Source: an uncultured Planctomycetaceae bacterium
GTDB taxonomy: Bacteria > Planctomycetota > Planctomycetia > Planctomycetales > Planctomycetaceae
Assembly: GCA_937952455.1 (NCBI GenBank)
Contig: CALFYU010000076.1
Location: 1 to 39,919 of the forward strand
Length of the DNA: 39,919 nucleotides
Reading direction: 5' to 3'
Position numbers and translations under genes: made by a program. Below the pieces are notes generated by a model that was not told the origin of the DNA, searched no databases, and was given only the letters and a program-made list of their open reading frames with translations. Shown in pieces: positions 8,443 through 17,725 of this stretch. Numbering within the stretch: position 1 is the stretch's first letter; each line of letters begins with the position of its first letter.

Positions 8443-10986
8443 TTATTTGAGCGGGTACCACGGTTGTACGACCCACTGTTCGATGCCGTCATAAGTCGAG
8501 ATGGGAGCTTCCGGGACGCCCCGCACGGTCTTACGGACGAGCAGGTATTCATCGGTTTCCCACAGCGGAATCAATTGCACCTCCGCCAACAAATCGCGAT
8601 GCAAGGCGTGCAACAAACCTTCGGCGCGCGCCCAATCGGACACGCCGTCCAGTTCGAGAAGTTTTTGCCGCAACCAATGTGGAAGTCGTTCCAAGTCGGC
8701 GATTTCCGCCTGATCGGTTCCCGTCAACAGCGGCCACAGTTCGACGGCCGGCTCGCGCATGGAGACTTTTCGATAGGCCACGTCCCAATTGTCGTCGGTG
8801 ACCGGTGCGTCAACGTCGGCCAAAGTGACGTCCAGTCCGATCCGCGACCAGGCGGCGATCAGCTGTTTGGCGACGGCGCGGCTCTCCGGGTCGGGCGGGG
8901 CGCGGAGCGTCAGTTTGGGAAACGCACCCCCCAATTCCTTCCGCGCGGCGACGGAGAGGGCCACGGCGAGTTCCAGGTCGTATGAGAGCGGCTGCACCGC
9001 CGGGTCGTAGGCATAACTCGTTTGTGGAAACGGCGCGGAGGTGAGCCGCGCCTTTCCATTGTTGGGGGCTTTGAGGACGAACTCCTCCAATAACCGTTCC
9101 GAATCGATACAGGCCGCCATGGCCCGCCGCAAGGACCGGCTGCGGAGCGCCTTGTTGCGGATGTTGAATTGCACGACGTGCGTCTTGGGCAGTTGATACT
9201 TATGCACGAAGAACTGTGGATGATCGCGGAGGACGTCCACATCCCGCAGCGGCACCTGCGGCAACATGTCGACCTGACCGCGCAGCAGCGCCTGAATCGC
9301 CTTTTCGTGCGTGTCGTACTTCTGTTCAATCACTTCGGCGACGTGAAACTCCTTCTCGTCGGCCGGTTCGGGAATCGCCCGCCGGTACGTGACGGACTGT
9401 GCATCGCGCTGCGACAGCTCGAACGAACCAGGAGCACTCAACGCGTAAGAAAACAGCGATTCGGGACGCAAGGGGACGCTGTCGAATTCGACATCGAACA
9501 CAAACGGCGATTTCAGCGACACCGACGAGATGCGGTCGGAGAGCCGCTCGTCGAACGTCTGGCTGTCCGATCTTAATTTGTCCGCCAATTGCCGAATCAT
9601 GGGCATCGCATTGGTCACCGGCTGCGACTCCCAGGTCTGCCGAAACGGCCGCAATTCAAATCGAATCCGCCGGCCAAGGTTGGTTGGCTCCCATTCGTTC
9701 AAATAGCGGCTGCGGTAGCGGACGATCTGTTCATCCAAAAAGTCCGGCTCAAATAAAGCCGATTGCGTCAATTCGCGCTGGCGGTCATCCGCCGGCGTGC
9801 GATCCAACGGCGAGACGTCGTCGCCAGGTAGCGTGAGTACACCGACGCGCAGCTTTTGATGCCGCCGCGCCAGCCGGGCGTAGAGCGTCCGCAAACCCGA
9901 GGCGGTCGGCCAAATTTGCGTGGCGGTTTCAGTCGCCGCGAGAGCCTTTTCGATGTCACCCGCTGATTCCGCCGCCTGCGCTTGGTCCATCAACTCCGCG
10001 GTGCGGGCTGTCATTGTTTCCGTCCAGCGGGCCGCCGTGCGATGTTGGGGATACTGCGTTTCGAGACGCTTCAGAAAATGCCGTGCGCGCCGGTAATCCC
10101 CCGCGTCATAGGCCGAGGAGATCATTCCGTCGGCCGCTTCACCCATCGCTTCGGATAACTGCGGAAAATCGGGAACGCGCTGGTGCAATTGCTCCAAGTC
10201 GACGAACGCCAGTTCGTGTTTCCCTTCCTGCTGCAGGCGCTTTGCTTCAGCGAACAACAACCGCTGTTCGCGAAACTCCAATCCCGGCCATTGGGAATTG
10301 CGTCTTCGCAACGCGACGACCATTTCATAAGCTTCGCTGATCTGCCCATTGTCGAGAAAGGCGTCGATCTGCTTGAGCATCATGTCTTCGAAATAGATGA
10401 TTTGCTTGATTTCCCGCGTCTTGATGAAATATTCGCGGTCGGCCTCCTCGGTGATGTTCTCCGCGTCAAAGGGCATGTGCACTTTCACATAGGCCAACGA
10501 CTTGCGCCACAATCGCCGCGCATTCTCCAGCGCCTCCCCTTCGAGCGGATTGCCCTCTTCGTCCCGTCCGAGGTCCTGCGGCTCGTATTTGCGAGGTTCC
10601 TTGGCCCATTCGGCTAAGGTTTCCAACGTATTCGGGCGCGGTTCGACCGGCTGCACCACGACGACCTGTTCCTTGAAGTTCAATACCACCCAATCTTCGG
10701 CTGGTCCTTTCATCAGTTGTTCGACCGAGAGCGGCTGCATCTCCTCCAACGTCGGCAACGGCTTTTCTTCGGCCTCCGCTTCTCCCTCGGGATTGTCGGC
10801 GGCCGGCTCGTCCGGATTCTCGGCGGCGTTTTCCTCGGCAGGCGGCTGGTCGGCCTGTTGATCCTGCGCAGGGGCAACCGCCGTCAGTAACAGCCACACC
10901 GCGCAGAAGGCGAACATCGACAGCAGCATGCGCAGCCAACCATCAGTGCGGCGCCGCGCCGGCTGGGAATTCAATCGAGAGATCAT
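8443..10986 (-). CDS. TPR plus SBP_bac_5-like periplasmic (oligopeptide-binding-like) protein
   Basis: The protein has 847 residues. A signal peptide or anchor is at about residues 19-40, ending in APA-Q. A strongly acidic, Glu/Pro-rich linker follows to about residue 85. The middle (about 190-370) is helical with TPR-like pairs, for example ISEAYEMVVALRRRN and RRARHFLKRLETQYPQHRTA. The C-terminal half resembles the family-5 extracellular solute-binding domain (OppA/DppA type), including IRNKALRSRSLRRAMAACID and a late KLTLRAPPDPESRAVAKQL segment. Family-5 proteins normally bind peptides or nickel and feed an ABC permease, but no permease is present nearby. Its ATG overlaps the stop of the FHA-PQQ gene (ATGA, 10983-10986), a sign of translational coupling. 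The binding role may be sensory or structural. Confidence 0.8.
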   Translation of the reverse strand: MISRLNSQPARRRTDGWLRMLLSMFAFCAVWLLLTAVAPAQDQQADQPPAEENAAENPDEPAADNPEGEAEAEEKPLPTLEEMQPLSVEQLMKGPAEDWVVLNFKEQVVVVQPVEPRPNTLETLAEWAKEPRKYEPQDLGRDEEGNPLEGEALENARRLWRKSLAYVKVHMPFDAENITEEADREYFIKTREIKQIIYFEDMMLKQIDAFLDNGQISEAYEMVVALRRRNSQWPGLEFREQRLLFAEAKRLQQEGKHELAFVDLEQLHQRVPDFPQLSEAMGEAADGMISSAYDAGDYRRARHFLKRLETQYPQHRTAARWTETMTARTAELMDQAQAAESAGDIEKALAATETATQIWPTASGLRTLYARLARRHQKLRVGVLTLPGDDVSPLDRTPADDRQRELTQSALFEPDFLDEQIVRYRSRYLNEWEPTNLGRRIRFELRPFRQTWESQPVTNAMPMIRQLADKLRSDSQTFDERLSDRISSVSLKSPFVFDVEFDSVPLRPESLFSYALSAPGSFELSQRDAQSVTYRRAIPEPADEKEFHVAEVIEQKYDTHEKAIQALLRGQVDMLPQVPLRDVDVLRDHPQFFVHKYQLPKTHVVQFNIRNKALRSRSLRRAMAACIDSERLLEEFVLKAPNNGKARLTSAPFPQTSYAYDPAVQPLSYDLELAVALSVAARKELGGAFPKLTLRAPPDPESRAVAKQLIAAWSRIGLDVTLADVDAPVTDDNWDVAYRKVSMREPAVELWPLLTGTDQAEIADLERLPHWLRQKLLELDGVSDWARAEGLLHALHRDLLAEVQLIPLWETDEYLLVRKTVRGVPEAPISTYDGIEQWVVQPWYPLK

Positions 10987-13900
10987 TGAGCCGCGCCTCC
11001 CTCATCGGTCTTCACTGCCACGAACCCGCCGTCGGGCGTAATCACGACTGGATGACTACCCAGCAAATACGGACCGTCAGCAATCGCCTGTTGCACATCG
11101 AGCCGCTTGACGACCTCGCCCGATTCCGGATTGATGCGGAGGACTTCGCCGTTTTGCAGCGCCGCTACGAGGGTCCCGTCTACCATCTGCGGCGCGCCGG
11201 CCAGCGACGTTGCGGGCAGCGGCACCTCCCACAATTTCGTCAGCGTCTCGCCGAATTCAAAACAAAGCAGCCGGTCCCGTCCGCTTTGAACGAGTATCCG
11301 GTCGTCGACGACCCACGGCGCACGCGGCGCGGGTTGCGGTAGCGCTGCTTTGCCCAGTACCTCTAGCGAACGCCCGTTGAGAACACTGAGTGCGGGTTCG
11401 GCATCAGCGATCAACAGCCGGTCCCCGAAAACGCGGAGACCGACGTCCACGCCCTGCTGAAGCGGAATCGACGCGACCTCTTCGAAGAACGCGACCTGAT
11501 TTTGCTCGCGCAGTTGCAAACGGGAGAGTTTTCCTGACGTCGTGAGGACGATCACCTGATCTTCCTCAAACGGCACGAGGTCCTGGAAGCGGTCGACCGC
11601 TTGACCGCTGACCGGCAACGGAAAATCTTGGATCTGCCCGCTGGCGGATGAGCGCCCCAAGACTTGCAGGCTGCCTGATGCGGGCAGAATCAGCCCGCGA
11701 CCGAAGGCGATCGGATCGGTCTGCAGCGGCTCGGCCAAAGCTTGATCAAAGACGAGCCCGCCGGTGGGATTGATCACCCACAGATGCGGCTTCTCGCCGG
11801 TGGTGTAGACGGCCAGGCGTCCGTCCGACAGCCGCGCCGCATGATAAGTGGCCTCGACGTCGTCTTGGATTTTTAGTTGCGTCAGCGGCCGTGCTTCGAT
11901 GCCCCCTTCGGCGAGCCGTTTGGCGGTCACCAGAAACAGGTCTCCCGCCGATGTGACGCAAACGAGGGAGCCATCGTCGGGATTCGGCGCCGCCGTCGCC
12001 AACACCGGCGCGCCGACCACCACCAGCCATTCACCGGTCATTTGTTGCCGGTTGACGCCGCGGAAAAAGACCGCCTGGCTCGTCGGAAATCGCCCCGCGA
12101 CGAAAATCGAGTTCCCCGATGTCTGTAGCGGCTGTGTGCTCAGGCCTACCCGCATCCGCTGCTTCACATCTTCTTCCATTTGGTCCAGCGTCACGTGGAA
12201 CTTGCGCAAATCGCGGGCCGCCATCCACATCTGGTCGTCCGGCCCGACCGCCAGATAAATCGGGCAGCCGATCGGCGATTCGTTCTGCGCGCTGTCGACA
12301 TACGTCAGCGGCTTTTGACCGGTTTCTTGCGTCACCGTAAACGCCGTAACCCGTTCTCCGCTGGAAGGGATAAACAACCGATTCCCCCGCAACACCGGCG
12401 AATCGAGCACGTGCCCCATCCGCCCGGCGTTGTCTTGATAGGAAGCGACTTCCTTAAGTCCCCGCTCCGCTTCAGTGACGTCGTACAGCCGCACGCGGCA
12501 GTTGTCCGCCTGGTTATTCTCAATGGCCAACAAATACGGCCCCATCGTCAGCAGCGGCGCTTCAATGACCCCCGGCGCATGGCCGCTGTCGAAGACCTGC
12601 ACGCACTCCAGCGGGCGGCGGGAGAGGATATACATCACCCCGCGATGCCCGGCGACGAACAGAAATGCGCCCGATTCTGAAATGGCGGGACTGGACGAGA
12701 TCGGCTGCGCAAATTTCAGCCGCGACGTCAGCTCACCGGTCTCCAAGTCGAACTGACACAACTCACCTGCTTCGGTCGGCAGAAACACTTGGCCTTCGTC
12801 GATCACCGGCTTTCCGGACGCCCGGCCCGAGACGGCGTTGCGCCAAATCAGCGAGCCATCCGCCTTCGACACGAGCATCAGTTCATTGTTCCGCGTGTCA
12901 AACATTAACAGCGCCGGATCCGGGACCGATTGCTCGATCGGGAAAAACGGCGTGTCATACCCGATCGCGCGCCGCCAGCGCGGCGTGCCGTTGATGGTGT
13001 CGACCGCCATGCAGGCGTTCTCGGCCAGCACGATGACGCTCTCGTTTTCCGACTGGTTGCCCCCTTGTGCACGGGTATGACGGACCAGCGACAACGCCGA
13101 AGCGACATCCGACTCGCGTTCCTTTGTGGCCGCCTCAACGGATGTGGCCTCCCGTTGCACCGAACCTTTTTCGAGCTCGATGGCTTGGTTCATCAAATCC
13201 CGGATTTCGCGGTTGGAGGCAAAATCCGGATAACGGGCCAGCAGTGCCCGCCGCTCATCGAGCGCGGTGATTGCCTGCGAGTCCTGAATCGCCTGTTTGA
13301 TCTTGGCGACTGCCTCGTTAAACGTATCCTGTTTCAAGATCGCGTCGTTGGCTTCCTTTTTCACGCGGGCGACGCGGGCCAGATACGCGTCGGTATCTTT
13401 TTTGTCCGTTCCGATCCGCGTCAATAAGGTTCCCGCCTCGTCCGAAATCTCCAGAAGTTCCGGCTTGAGGCTCGACTTCGCGCTGGTGGCGGCGCCGAGG
13501 GCAATCCGCTTGATGTACTCCTCCAACTCCTGCACATTGGCCTCTTCGTTGTATTCAGGCAGGTCCTTGGACTTCTCCCGATACTCGTGAACCGACTGCA
13601 GTCCTGCTTCCCAGGCCGGCGATGATCCGGAAACGTGTTGTTGGATGCGGGTCAAACCCAATTGGATCTGTGCACTGTTGGTCGACGAGTCGCGGGGGTA
13701 GTTGACGAGGAACCGCTCGAAGCCCTTGATGGCCTGGGCGTATTTGCCTTCCTGTTTCGCCTGTGCCGCCTCCTGAAACTGGCTGTCGATTTCCTGACGG
13801 CTGTTCATAAAACGAAATGTGAGTGCCGTCAGAAGCAGGATCAAGCCTCCTCCGCCCAAGGTGAGCACCAGCGGCGACTGCAGAATTTTGCGTTCACCAG

Positions 13901-14588
13901 GGCGAATTTTCCGGCCTCCCGTCCAATTCGTCTTCTCGCTCGTCTTTGTTCGTGCGCTCGGGGCGGGGCGTTCTTTGGGGGCGGGTTTTTCCGCCGCGGC
14001 CGGCCGGCCGGAATCCTCATCGTCCGACGCCGCCGGAATTTCGTCATCGCTGGTGATAATATCGCCCAAACTCAATTCGGCGATCGATTCCGAGTGCGGA
14101 GCCGCCACCGGCTCCTTCTTGCGGCGTTTCTTACGGCGGGGACTCGGCTCCGGCTCCTCTTCAAAAACCGGCGTCTCGTCCGGCTCCTCAGGCGGCGCAT
14201 ACAGCGACTCCCGCTCGGCACGGACCGTCTCCTCGTCGTCGAGCGGCTTCAGCTCGAATTCGCTCAGTTCCGCCTTGGCACGATCGTCGTGCAGGGGATC
14301 ATTCTCATCGACCAGCGTGATCTTGACCTTGCCGATATTAATCACGTCGCCGGCTTTAAGCGTCGATTTCGCAACCCCCTTGCCATTGACGAGCACTTCA
14401 GAGTTGGCCGCCGAATTGATGCGGTAGCCATACTTCTGCCAGCTGATGCGGCAATGCATGGCCGCAATACTGTCGTCGTCGATGTGGACGTCATTCGAAG
14501 GATGGCTGCCGATCGACACCGGCAAATCCTTGGAGAGTTGGACCACGTCCGTTTCGCCTGAAGGAAGTCGAATTTTTAGGGCGGGCAT
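10983..14588 (-). CDS. Transmembrane FHA - TPR - PQQ beta-propeller protein
   Basis: The protein has 1201 residues. An FHA-like domain fills about residues 1-95 (VSIGSHPSNDVHIDDDSIAA, then MHCRI and VLVNGKGV). A long acidic, then Lys/Arg- and Pro-rich linker runs from 96 to 235. One TM helix is at about 240-258 (LVLTLGGGGLILLLTALTF). TPR-like helices follow at about 268-310, then a helical stalk. From about 520 to the end are repeated blades of a PQQ/BamB-like propeller (for example GTPRWRRAIG, GSLIWRNAVSG). Topology would put FHA in the cytoplasm and the propeller in the periplasm. FHA domains bind phosphothreonine, but the usual Gly-Arg pair is Gly-Ser here, while the Ser..His and Asn-Gly positions remain. 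It sits mid-operon downstream of ExbB/ExbD. Confidence 0.85.
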   Translation of the reverse strand: MPALKIRLPSGETDVVQLSKDLPVSIGSHPSNDVHIDDDSIAAMHCRISWQKYGYRINSAANSEVLVNGKGVAKSTLKAGDVINIGKVKITLVDENDPLHDDRAKAELSEFELKPLDDEETVRAERESLYAPPEEPDETPVFEEEPEPSPRRKKRRKKEPVAAPHSESIAELSLGDIITSDDEIPAASDDEDSGRPAAAEKPAPKERPAPSARTKTSEKTNWTGGRKIRPGERKILQSPLVLTLGGGGLILLLTALTFRFMNSRQEIDSQFQEAAQAKQEGKYAQAIKGFERFLVNYPRDSSTNSAQIQLGLTRIQQHVSGSSPAWEAGLQSVHEYREKSKDLPEYNEEANVQELEEYIKRIALGAATSAKSSLKPELLEISDEAGTLLTRIGTDKKDTDAYLARVARVKKEANDAILKQDTFNEAVAKIKQAIQDSQAITALDERRALLARYPDFASNREIRDLMNQAIELEKGSVQREATSVEAATKERESDVASALSLVRHTRAQGGNQSENESVIVLAENACMAVDTINGTPRWRRAIGYDTPFFPIEQSVPDPALLMFDTRNNELMLVSKADGSLIWRNAVSGRASGKPVIDEGQVFLPTEAGELCQFDLETGELTSRLKFAQPISSSPAISESGAFLFVAGHRGVMYILSRRPLECVQVFDSGHAPGVIEAPLLTMGPYLLAIENNQADNCRVRLYDVTEAERGLKEVASYQDNAGRMGHVLDSPVLRGNRLFIPSSGERVTAFTVTQETGQKPLTYVDSAQNESPIGCPIYLAVGPDDQMWMAARDLRKFHVTLDQMEEDVKQRMRVGLSTQPLQTSGNSIFVAGRFPTSQAVFFRGVNRQQMTGEWLVVVGAPVLATAAPNPDDGSLVCVTSAGDLFLVTAKRLAEGGIEARPLTQLKIQDDVEATYHAARLSDGRLAVYTTGEKPHLWVINPTGGLVFDQALAEPLQTDPIAFGRGLILPASGSLQVLGRSSASGQIQDFPLPVSGQAVDRFQDLVPFEEDQVIVLTTSGKLSRLQLREQNQVAFFEEVASIPLQQGVDVGLRVFGDRLLIADAEPALSVLNGRSLEVLGKAALPQPAPRAPWVVDDRILVQSGRDRLLCFEFGETLTKLWEVPLPATSLAGAPQMVDGTLVAALQNGEVLRINPESGEVVKRLDVQQAIADGPYLLGSHPVVITPDGGFVAVKTDEGGAAQ

Positions 14589-14745
14589 ATTGTACTCAGT
14601 CGCTATTGGAGTGTGCGTGTCACGGCATCATGGCGACGCCGGTTCGCCTCGAAGTCGTTCTGTTCAAAAAAGCGGCCGTGCCGCTGGATATCCAAATGGG
14701 GTCGTTACCGCCATTGCCGCGGCGGCGATAATACGGTCGCGGAGG

Positions 14746-15375
14746 TCATTCATCGTCACCGGCGGCGACGGTCACCATGCGGATTTTCTGCATGGCGACT
14801 TCATTTGCCGCGTCGAACACAGCGACCGTCGTTTCGTGAAACGAATCGGCATGGGCGTTGATCACCATTTCGCGGCGCCCGGAGGAGTCCATCGACTGTT
14901 GCAACATCTCGGCCAAATTGCCGCCGGCCGGCAGCGGCTCGTCGTCGACGACAATTGTGTTGTCCGCTTGGATTTCCACGATAATCGCGTCTACCTCCAG
15001 TTCCTCCAGCGAAATGGGCGTGGATTGCGCCCCTTCGCGCTGCGGATCAGGCGGCGGGACCGCGATTGCTTTCTGCAAGCTTAAGCTGGCCGTCAGAATA
15101 AAGAAAATCAATAATTGAAACGTGACGTCGACCATCGGCGTGAGATCCAGCTCTGCTTCTTCAACGTCGCGTTTGCGCAGTTGAAACTCCTCAACTTCCG
15201 CATCAGTGTCCAGATACCGGTGCGGCTCATACGGCCGGTGGGACCGCATGATCGCCTCGGGCGAGGGAACGGTCGCCACGTCGCCGCACTTCGGGCAGTT
15301 CACCCGCCGCCCGGCGGCGCGTGAGGGAATCTTGATTTTTTTGCGGCACTTCGGGCAGCGAAATTTAATGGGCAT
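14746..15375 (-). CDS. ExbD/TolR family protein with N-terminal zinc ribbon
   Basis: The protein has 209 residues; ExbD/TolR usually has about 140. The extra N-terminus is a zinc-ribbon-like module with two CPKC knuckles (Cys7, Cys10, Cys27, Cys30). A linker leads to the ExbD core, ELDLTPMVDVTFQLLIFF at about residues 75-92, where Asp83 is the membrane acidic residue that carries the proton-motive function in ExbD/TolR. The single TM spans about 83-100. The periplasmic domain follows, with the family's VEIQADNTIVVDD and MVINAHADS strands. It is the second of two consecutive exbD genes. The start is ATG 15375; the ribosome site is weak. It lies 90 bp downstream of the first exbD and 157 bp upstream of the FHA-PQQ gene. 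Confidence 0.9.
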   Translation of the reverse strand: MPIKFRCPKCRKKIKIPSRAAGRRVNCPKCGDVATVPSPEAIMRSHRPYEPHRYLDTDAEVEEFQLRKRDVEEAELDLTPMVDVTFQLLIFFILTASLSLQKAIAVPPPDPQREGAQSTPISLEELEVDAIIVEIQADNTIVVDDEPLPAGGNLAEMLQQSMDSSGRREMVINAHADSFHETTVAVFDAANEVAMQKIRMVTVAAGDDE

Positions 15376-15465
15376 CGCAACTGGCCGCCGATCAATCGCG
15401 GCGGATTTCTAAGGATTGTGGTTCCATTCCTCCTTCAAGGAGGCCCGGCCGGTACCGGTCGGGTG

Positions 15466-15921
15466 TCACGGCTCCTTCTCTTCGACGGCGATGAAGAATT
15501 CCACGCCGTCGATCTCGGCAATCGCGCGGGCCACCTTTTGCACGTCGCCGTGTGAGATTTCGCGCTCGGCGAGAATCATGACTTTGTTGATATTCGCCGC
15601 AACCTGCTCTTCAACATGCCGCCGCACGCCGTCGATGTCCACTTCTTGTCCGTTATCCAACAAGATCGACGCCGCTTCGCCCCGCCCGGCCTTAAGCGTG
15701 ATCGCCGTACTTTGGTTTCCGCTGACTCCGTCGCCGTATTTGGCCTTAGGCAAATCCAGCGCATCGGCCGGGCTCATCGTCGACTTCACCAGAAAATAAA
15801 TCAGCAACAGAAACGTGACGTCGATCATCGGTGTGATGTCGAGGTCGTCTTCCTGTGCCCGCTTGGCCGTTTTGAATTGGCCGCCTTCGTCACCGGCGAA
15901 GACGCTTCGGCGTTTTCTCAA
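15466..15921 (-). CDS. ExbD/TolR family biopolymer transport protein
   Basis: The protein has 151 residues with the standard ExbD/TolR layout: a basic cytoplasmic start, the motif LDITPMIDVTFLLLIYFLV (Asp34 is the conserved membrane acidic residue), one TM at about 33-47, and a periplasmic domain ending in VQKVARAIAEIDGVEFFIAV. With ExbB/TolQ it forms the proton-driven inner-membrane stator that powers TonB/TolA-like partners. The start codon is TTG (15921-15919), overlapping the exbB stop as TTGA, so translation is probably coupled. Family membership is certain; the Exb, Tol or other subtype is not. Confidence 0.92.
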   Translation of the reverse strand: MRKRRSVFAGDEGGQFKTAKRAQEDDLDITPMIDVTFLLLIYFLVKSTMSPADALDLPKAKYGDGVSGNQSTAITLKAGRGEAASILLDNGQEVDIDGVRRHVEEQVAANINKVMILAEREISHGDVQKVARAIAEIDGVEFFIAVEEKEP

Positions 15922-16586
15922 GATTCCCGTCCTCCCTTGCCGGTGAGGGCCACCTCATAATCATCCAAAAACTCACCGACCCAGTGCTGAACGCTGTCCT
16001 GCAGCCGGCCGATCCGCACGTTGATCAAGGCCCCGGCCAACACCAGCGGAATCGCCACCGCCAAACCGGCTGCCGTCGTAAACAGGGCCACGCTGATGGC
16101 GCCGGCGAGCTGTTCGCCCCCTTCGCCGCCGGCGCTTTGTGCCAAATCCAATTGTTGAAACGCGCTGATCATGCCGATCACCGTTCCCAACAGTCCCAGC
16201 ATCGGGGCGCTCTTGACGATTGTCCCCACCCACGACATCCGGTATTCCAAATCGGCCAGGATCTCCCGCTCAAAGGTTTCCGCCAGGCTGCGGCGGAGAC
16301 GGGCCATCGACTGTTCCTTCTTATTCAGCGCAAACAACACCAACTGCGGCACCGCCTTGCTCCAGTAAGCGGGAGAGTCGCACATTTCCGCGACCGCTTC
16401 AAAGTCGCGCTTTTGCAGGTTGCCGCGAACCTCTTCGAGAAATTCCTCGGCGGCCGCGTTGGAAAACTGCTTCTCCTGAATGCGTCGCAACAACAAGATC
16501 ACCGTGAAGGCGCCGTACAAAGCGACCAGGGCCAGCATCACATAAATGAAATTGCCGCCCCAGTCGAGAAGTTGGGTATAGTCCAT
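15918..16586 (-). CDS. MotA/TolQ/ExbB proton-channel family protein
   Basis: The protein has 222 residues with three predicted membrane spans at about 12-33, 120-142 and 165-190. The diagnostic motifs are PMLGLLGTVIGMISAF (residues 128-143) and LFTTAAGLAVAIPLVLAG (168-185). These line the pore in ExbB/TolQ and contain the conserved Thr residues of the proton path. Five ExbB subunits enclose ExbD helices in characterised systems. It overlaps the following exbD by 4 bp. The preceding gene is a single-pass protein 108 bp upstream that may be its force-transmitting partner. Confidence 0.93.
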   Translation of the reverse strand: MDYTQLLDWGGNFIYVMLALVALYGAFTVILLLRRIQEKQFSNAAAEEFLEEVRGNLQKRDFEAVAEMCDSPAYWSKAVPQLVLFALNKKEQSMARLRRSLAETFEREILADLEYRMSWVGTIVKSAPMLGLLGTVIGMISAFQQLDLAQSAGGEGGEQLAGAISVALFTTAAGLAVAIPLVLAGALINVRIGRLQDSVQHWVGEFLDDYEVALTGKGGRES

Positions 16587-16694
16587 TGCGTGTTAACCAG
16601 TTCTTAAGGATCGTGGTGAAGTGGCCACCTTCCATCGGCAGGCGACACAACCGCCGCCTGCACCGTAACTCTTCCAGTGGGCACTGCTGTCAAT

Positions 16695-17591
16695 TCAACG
16701 AAAGAGGATCTGCCGCGTGACGACAAACTTGTATCCGCTGCCGGCCTCCTTGATCGCGAAATAGGTCCGGCGAATCTGTTCGGCGGGTCGATTTTGATAG
16801 TCCCGCTCAAGTTGCGCGAGTTGATTCTCCATCTTGTCCGGAACGAACTGAAAGATGTTCAGTCCGGTCACGTCGATGCCCGCCTTTTGGAATAGTTGGG
16901 CATCGGCCGCGCGGCGGCCTCCCCCTTGCCAGGTCAGGTACAACCGTTTCTCGTTTTCGCCCGATTTCACCCGTTTGACGTCGGGCCGCGGCTTGGAAAA
17001 ACCCGACACATAGACCAATTCCTGCCCCTGGATCACGCCGAACACCACGCCGAAGTAATCCAGCCGCCGAGCGTATTCCGAGAGGGTGATCTGATCGTCG
17101 TAACGGACAAACCACCGCTGGTCGCGCGGCAGGCCCCCTTGCCCCTCGCCCACGCCCAAGGCGCGGCGGCCTGTCCCCGAAGCGCTCCCCGGTTTGCCAG
17201 CATTGACGGCGTCGAGTTCCAGTTGGCGGTTGGTCTGTTCCACCGCCTGATCGGCCAGATCGATCACGTTGTCCAACAACTCTTCGACTTCGACTTCGTC
17301 CGACTCGACCTCCGCCAGCGACGGGTCGAGCGTTTCTTCCGCGGGCGATTCCAACAACAGCGTCTCGTCGATGGCGCCGTCCTCACTTCCGCCGGGCAAT
17401 TCGATCAATTCCATGGCCACGGCATCATTCGCCTGTGCCGGGCGGTTGATGAAGTGCACGGCCACTTCCCAGCTGGCGGCGATCGAGACGCCCACCACCA
17501 GGGCGATCAGCCAGGCGGCCACTTTGTCATAGCGGGTTACGTTCAGCACGGGGGAATGTGCCGGGTTCGATTTGTCGCGTAGTGACGGCAT
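16695..17591 (-). CDS. Single-pass membrane-anchored protein, possible TonB/TolA-like partner of ExbB-ExbD
   Basis: The protein has 298 residues. It has a short basic N-terminus and one TM helix at about 24-46 (VAAWLIALVVGVSIAASW) containing a His just beyond it (VAVHFINR). A long acidic region (about 60-125) rich in Glu/Asp, a Gly-rich hinge and a folded C-terminal domain (about 155-298) with WFVRYDDQITLSEYARRLDY follow. I know no named family for it. The anchor, spacer and C-terminal-domain layout and its place as first gene before exbB-exbD suggest a TonB/TolA-type force transmitter. The spacer is acidic, however, not the Pro/Lys-rich one of TonB, and no TonB C-terminal motif is visible. 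The role is an inference from position. Confidence 0.75.
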   Translation of the reverse strand: MPSLRDKSNPAHSPVLNVTRYDKVAAWLIALVVGVSIAASWEVAVHFINRPAQANDAVAMELIELPGGSEDGAIDETLLLESPAEETLDPSLAEVESDEVEVEELLDNVIDLADQAVEQTNRQLELDAVNAGKPGSASGTGRRALGVGEGQGGLPRDQRWFVRYDDQITLSEYARRLDYFGVVFGVIQGQELVYVSGFSKPRPDVKRVKSGENEKRLYLTWQGGGRRAADAQLFQKAGIDVTGLNIFQFVPDKMENQLAQLERDYQNRPAEQIRRTYFAIKEAGSGYKFVVTRQILFR

Positions 17592-17725
17592 CTTGTCGTG
17601 TTAGTGATTTGAGAGAATGCGGCAGCCGGGCACGCGGTGAGCGAGGTTCGGCGACTCGAGGGCAGGGAATCAGTAGCGGGTGAGTTTCGTTTCAGTGGTT
17701 TGTCAGGGTTTCTCTTTTCGATTGT

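Noticed and set aside
8440..8985. Plus-strand frames antisense to the Exb-block genes
   Set aside because: They are His/Arg-rich antisense shadows of well-supported minus-strand genes.
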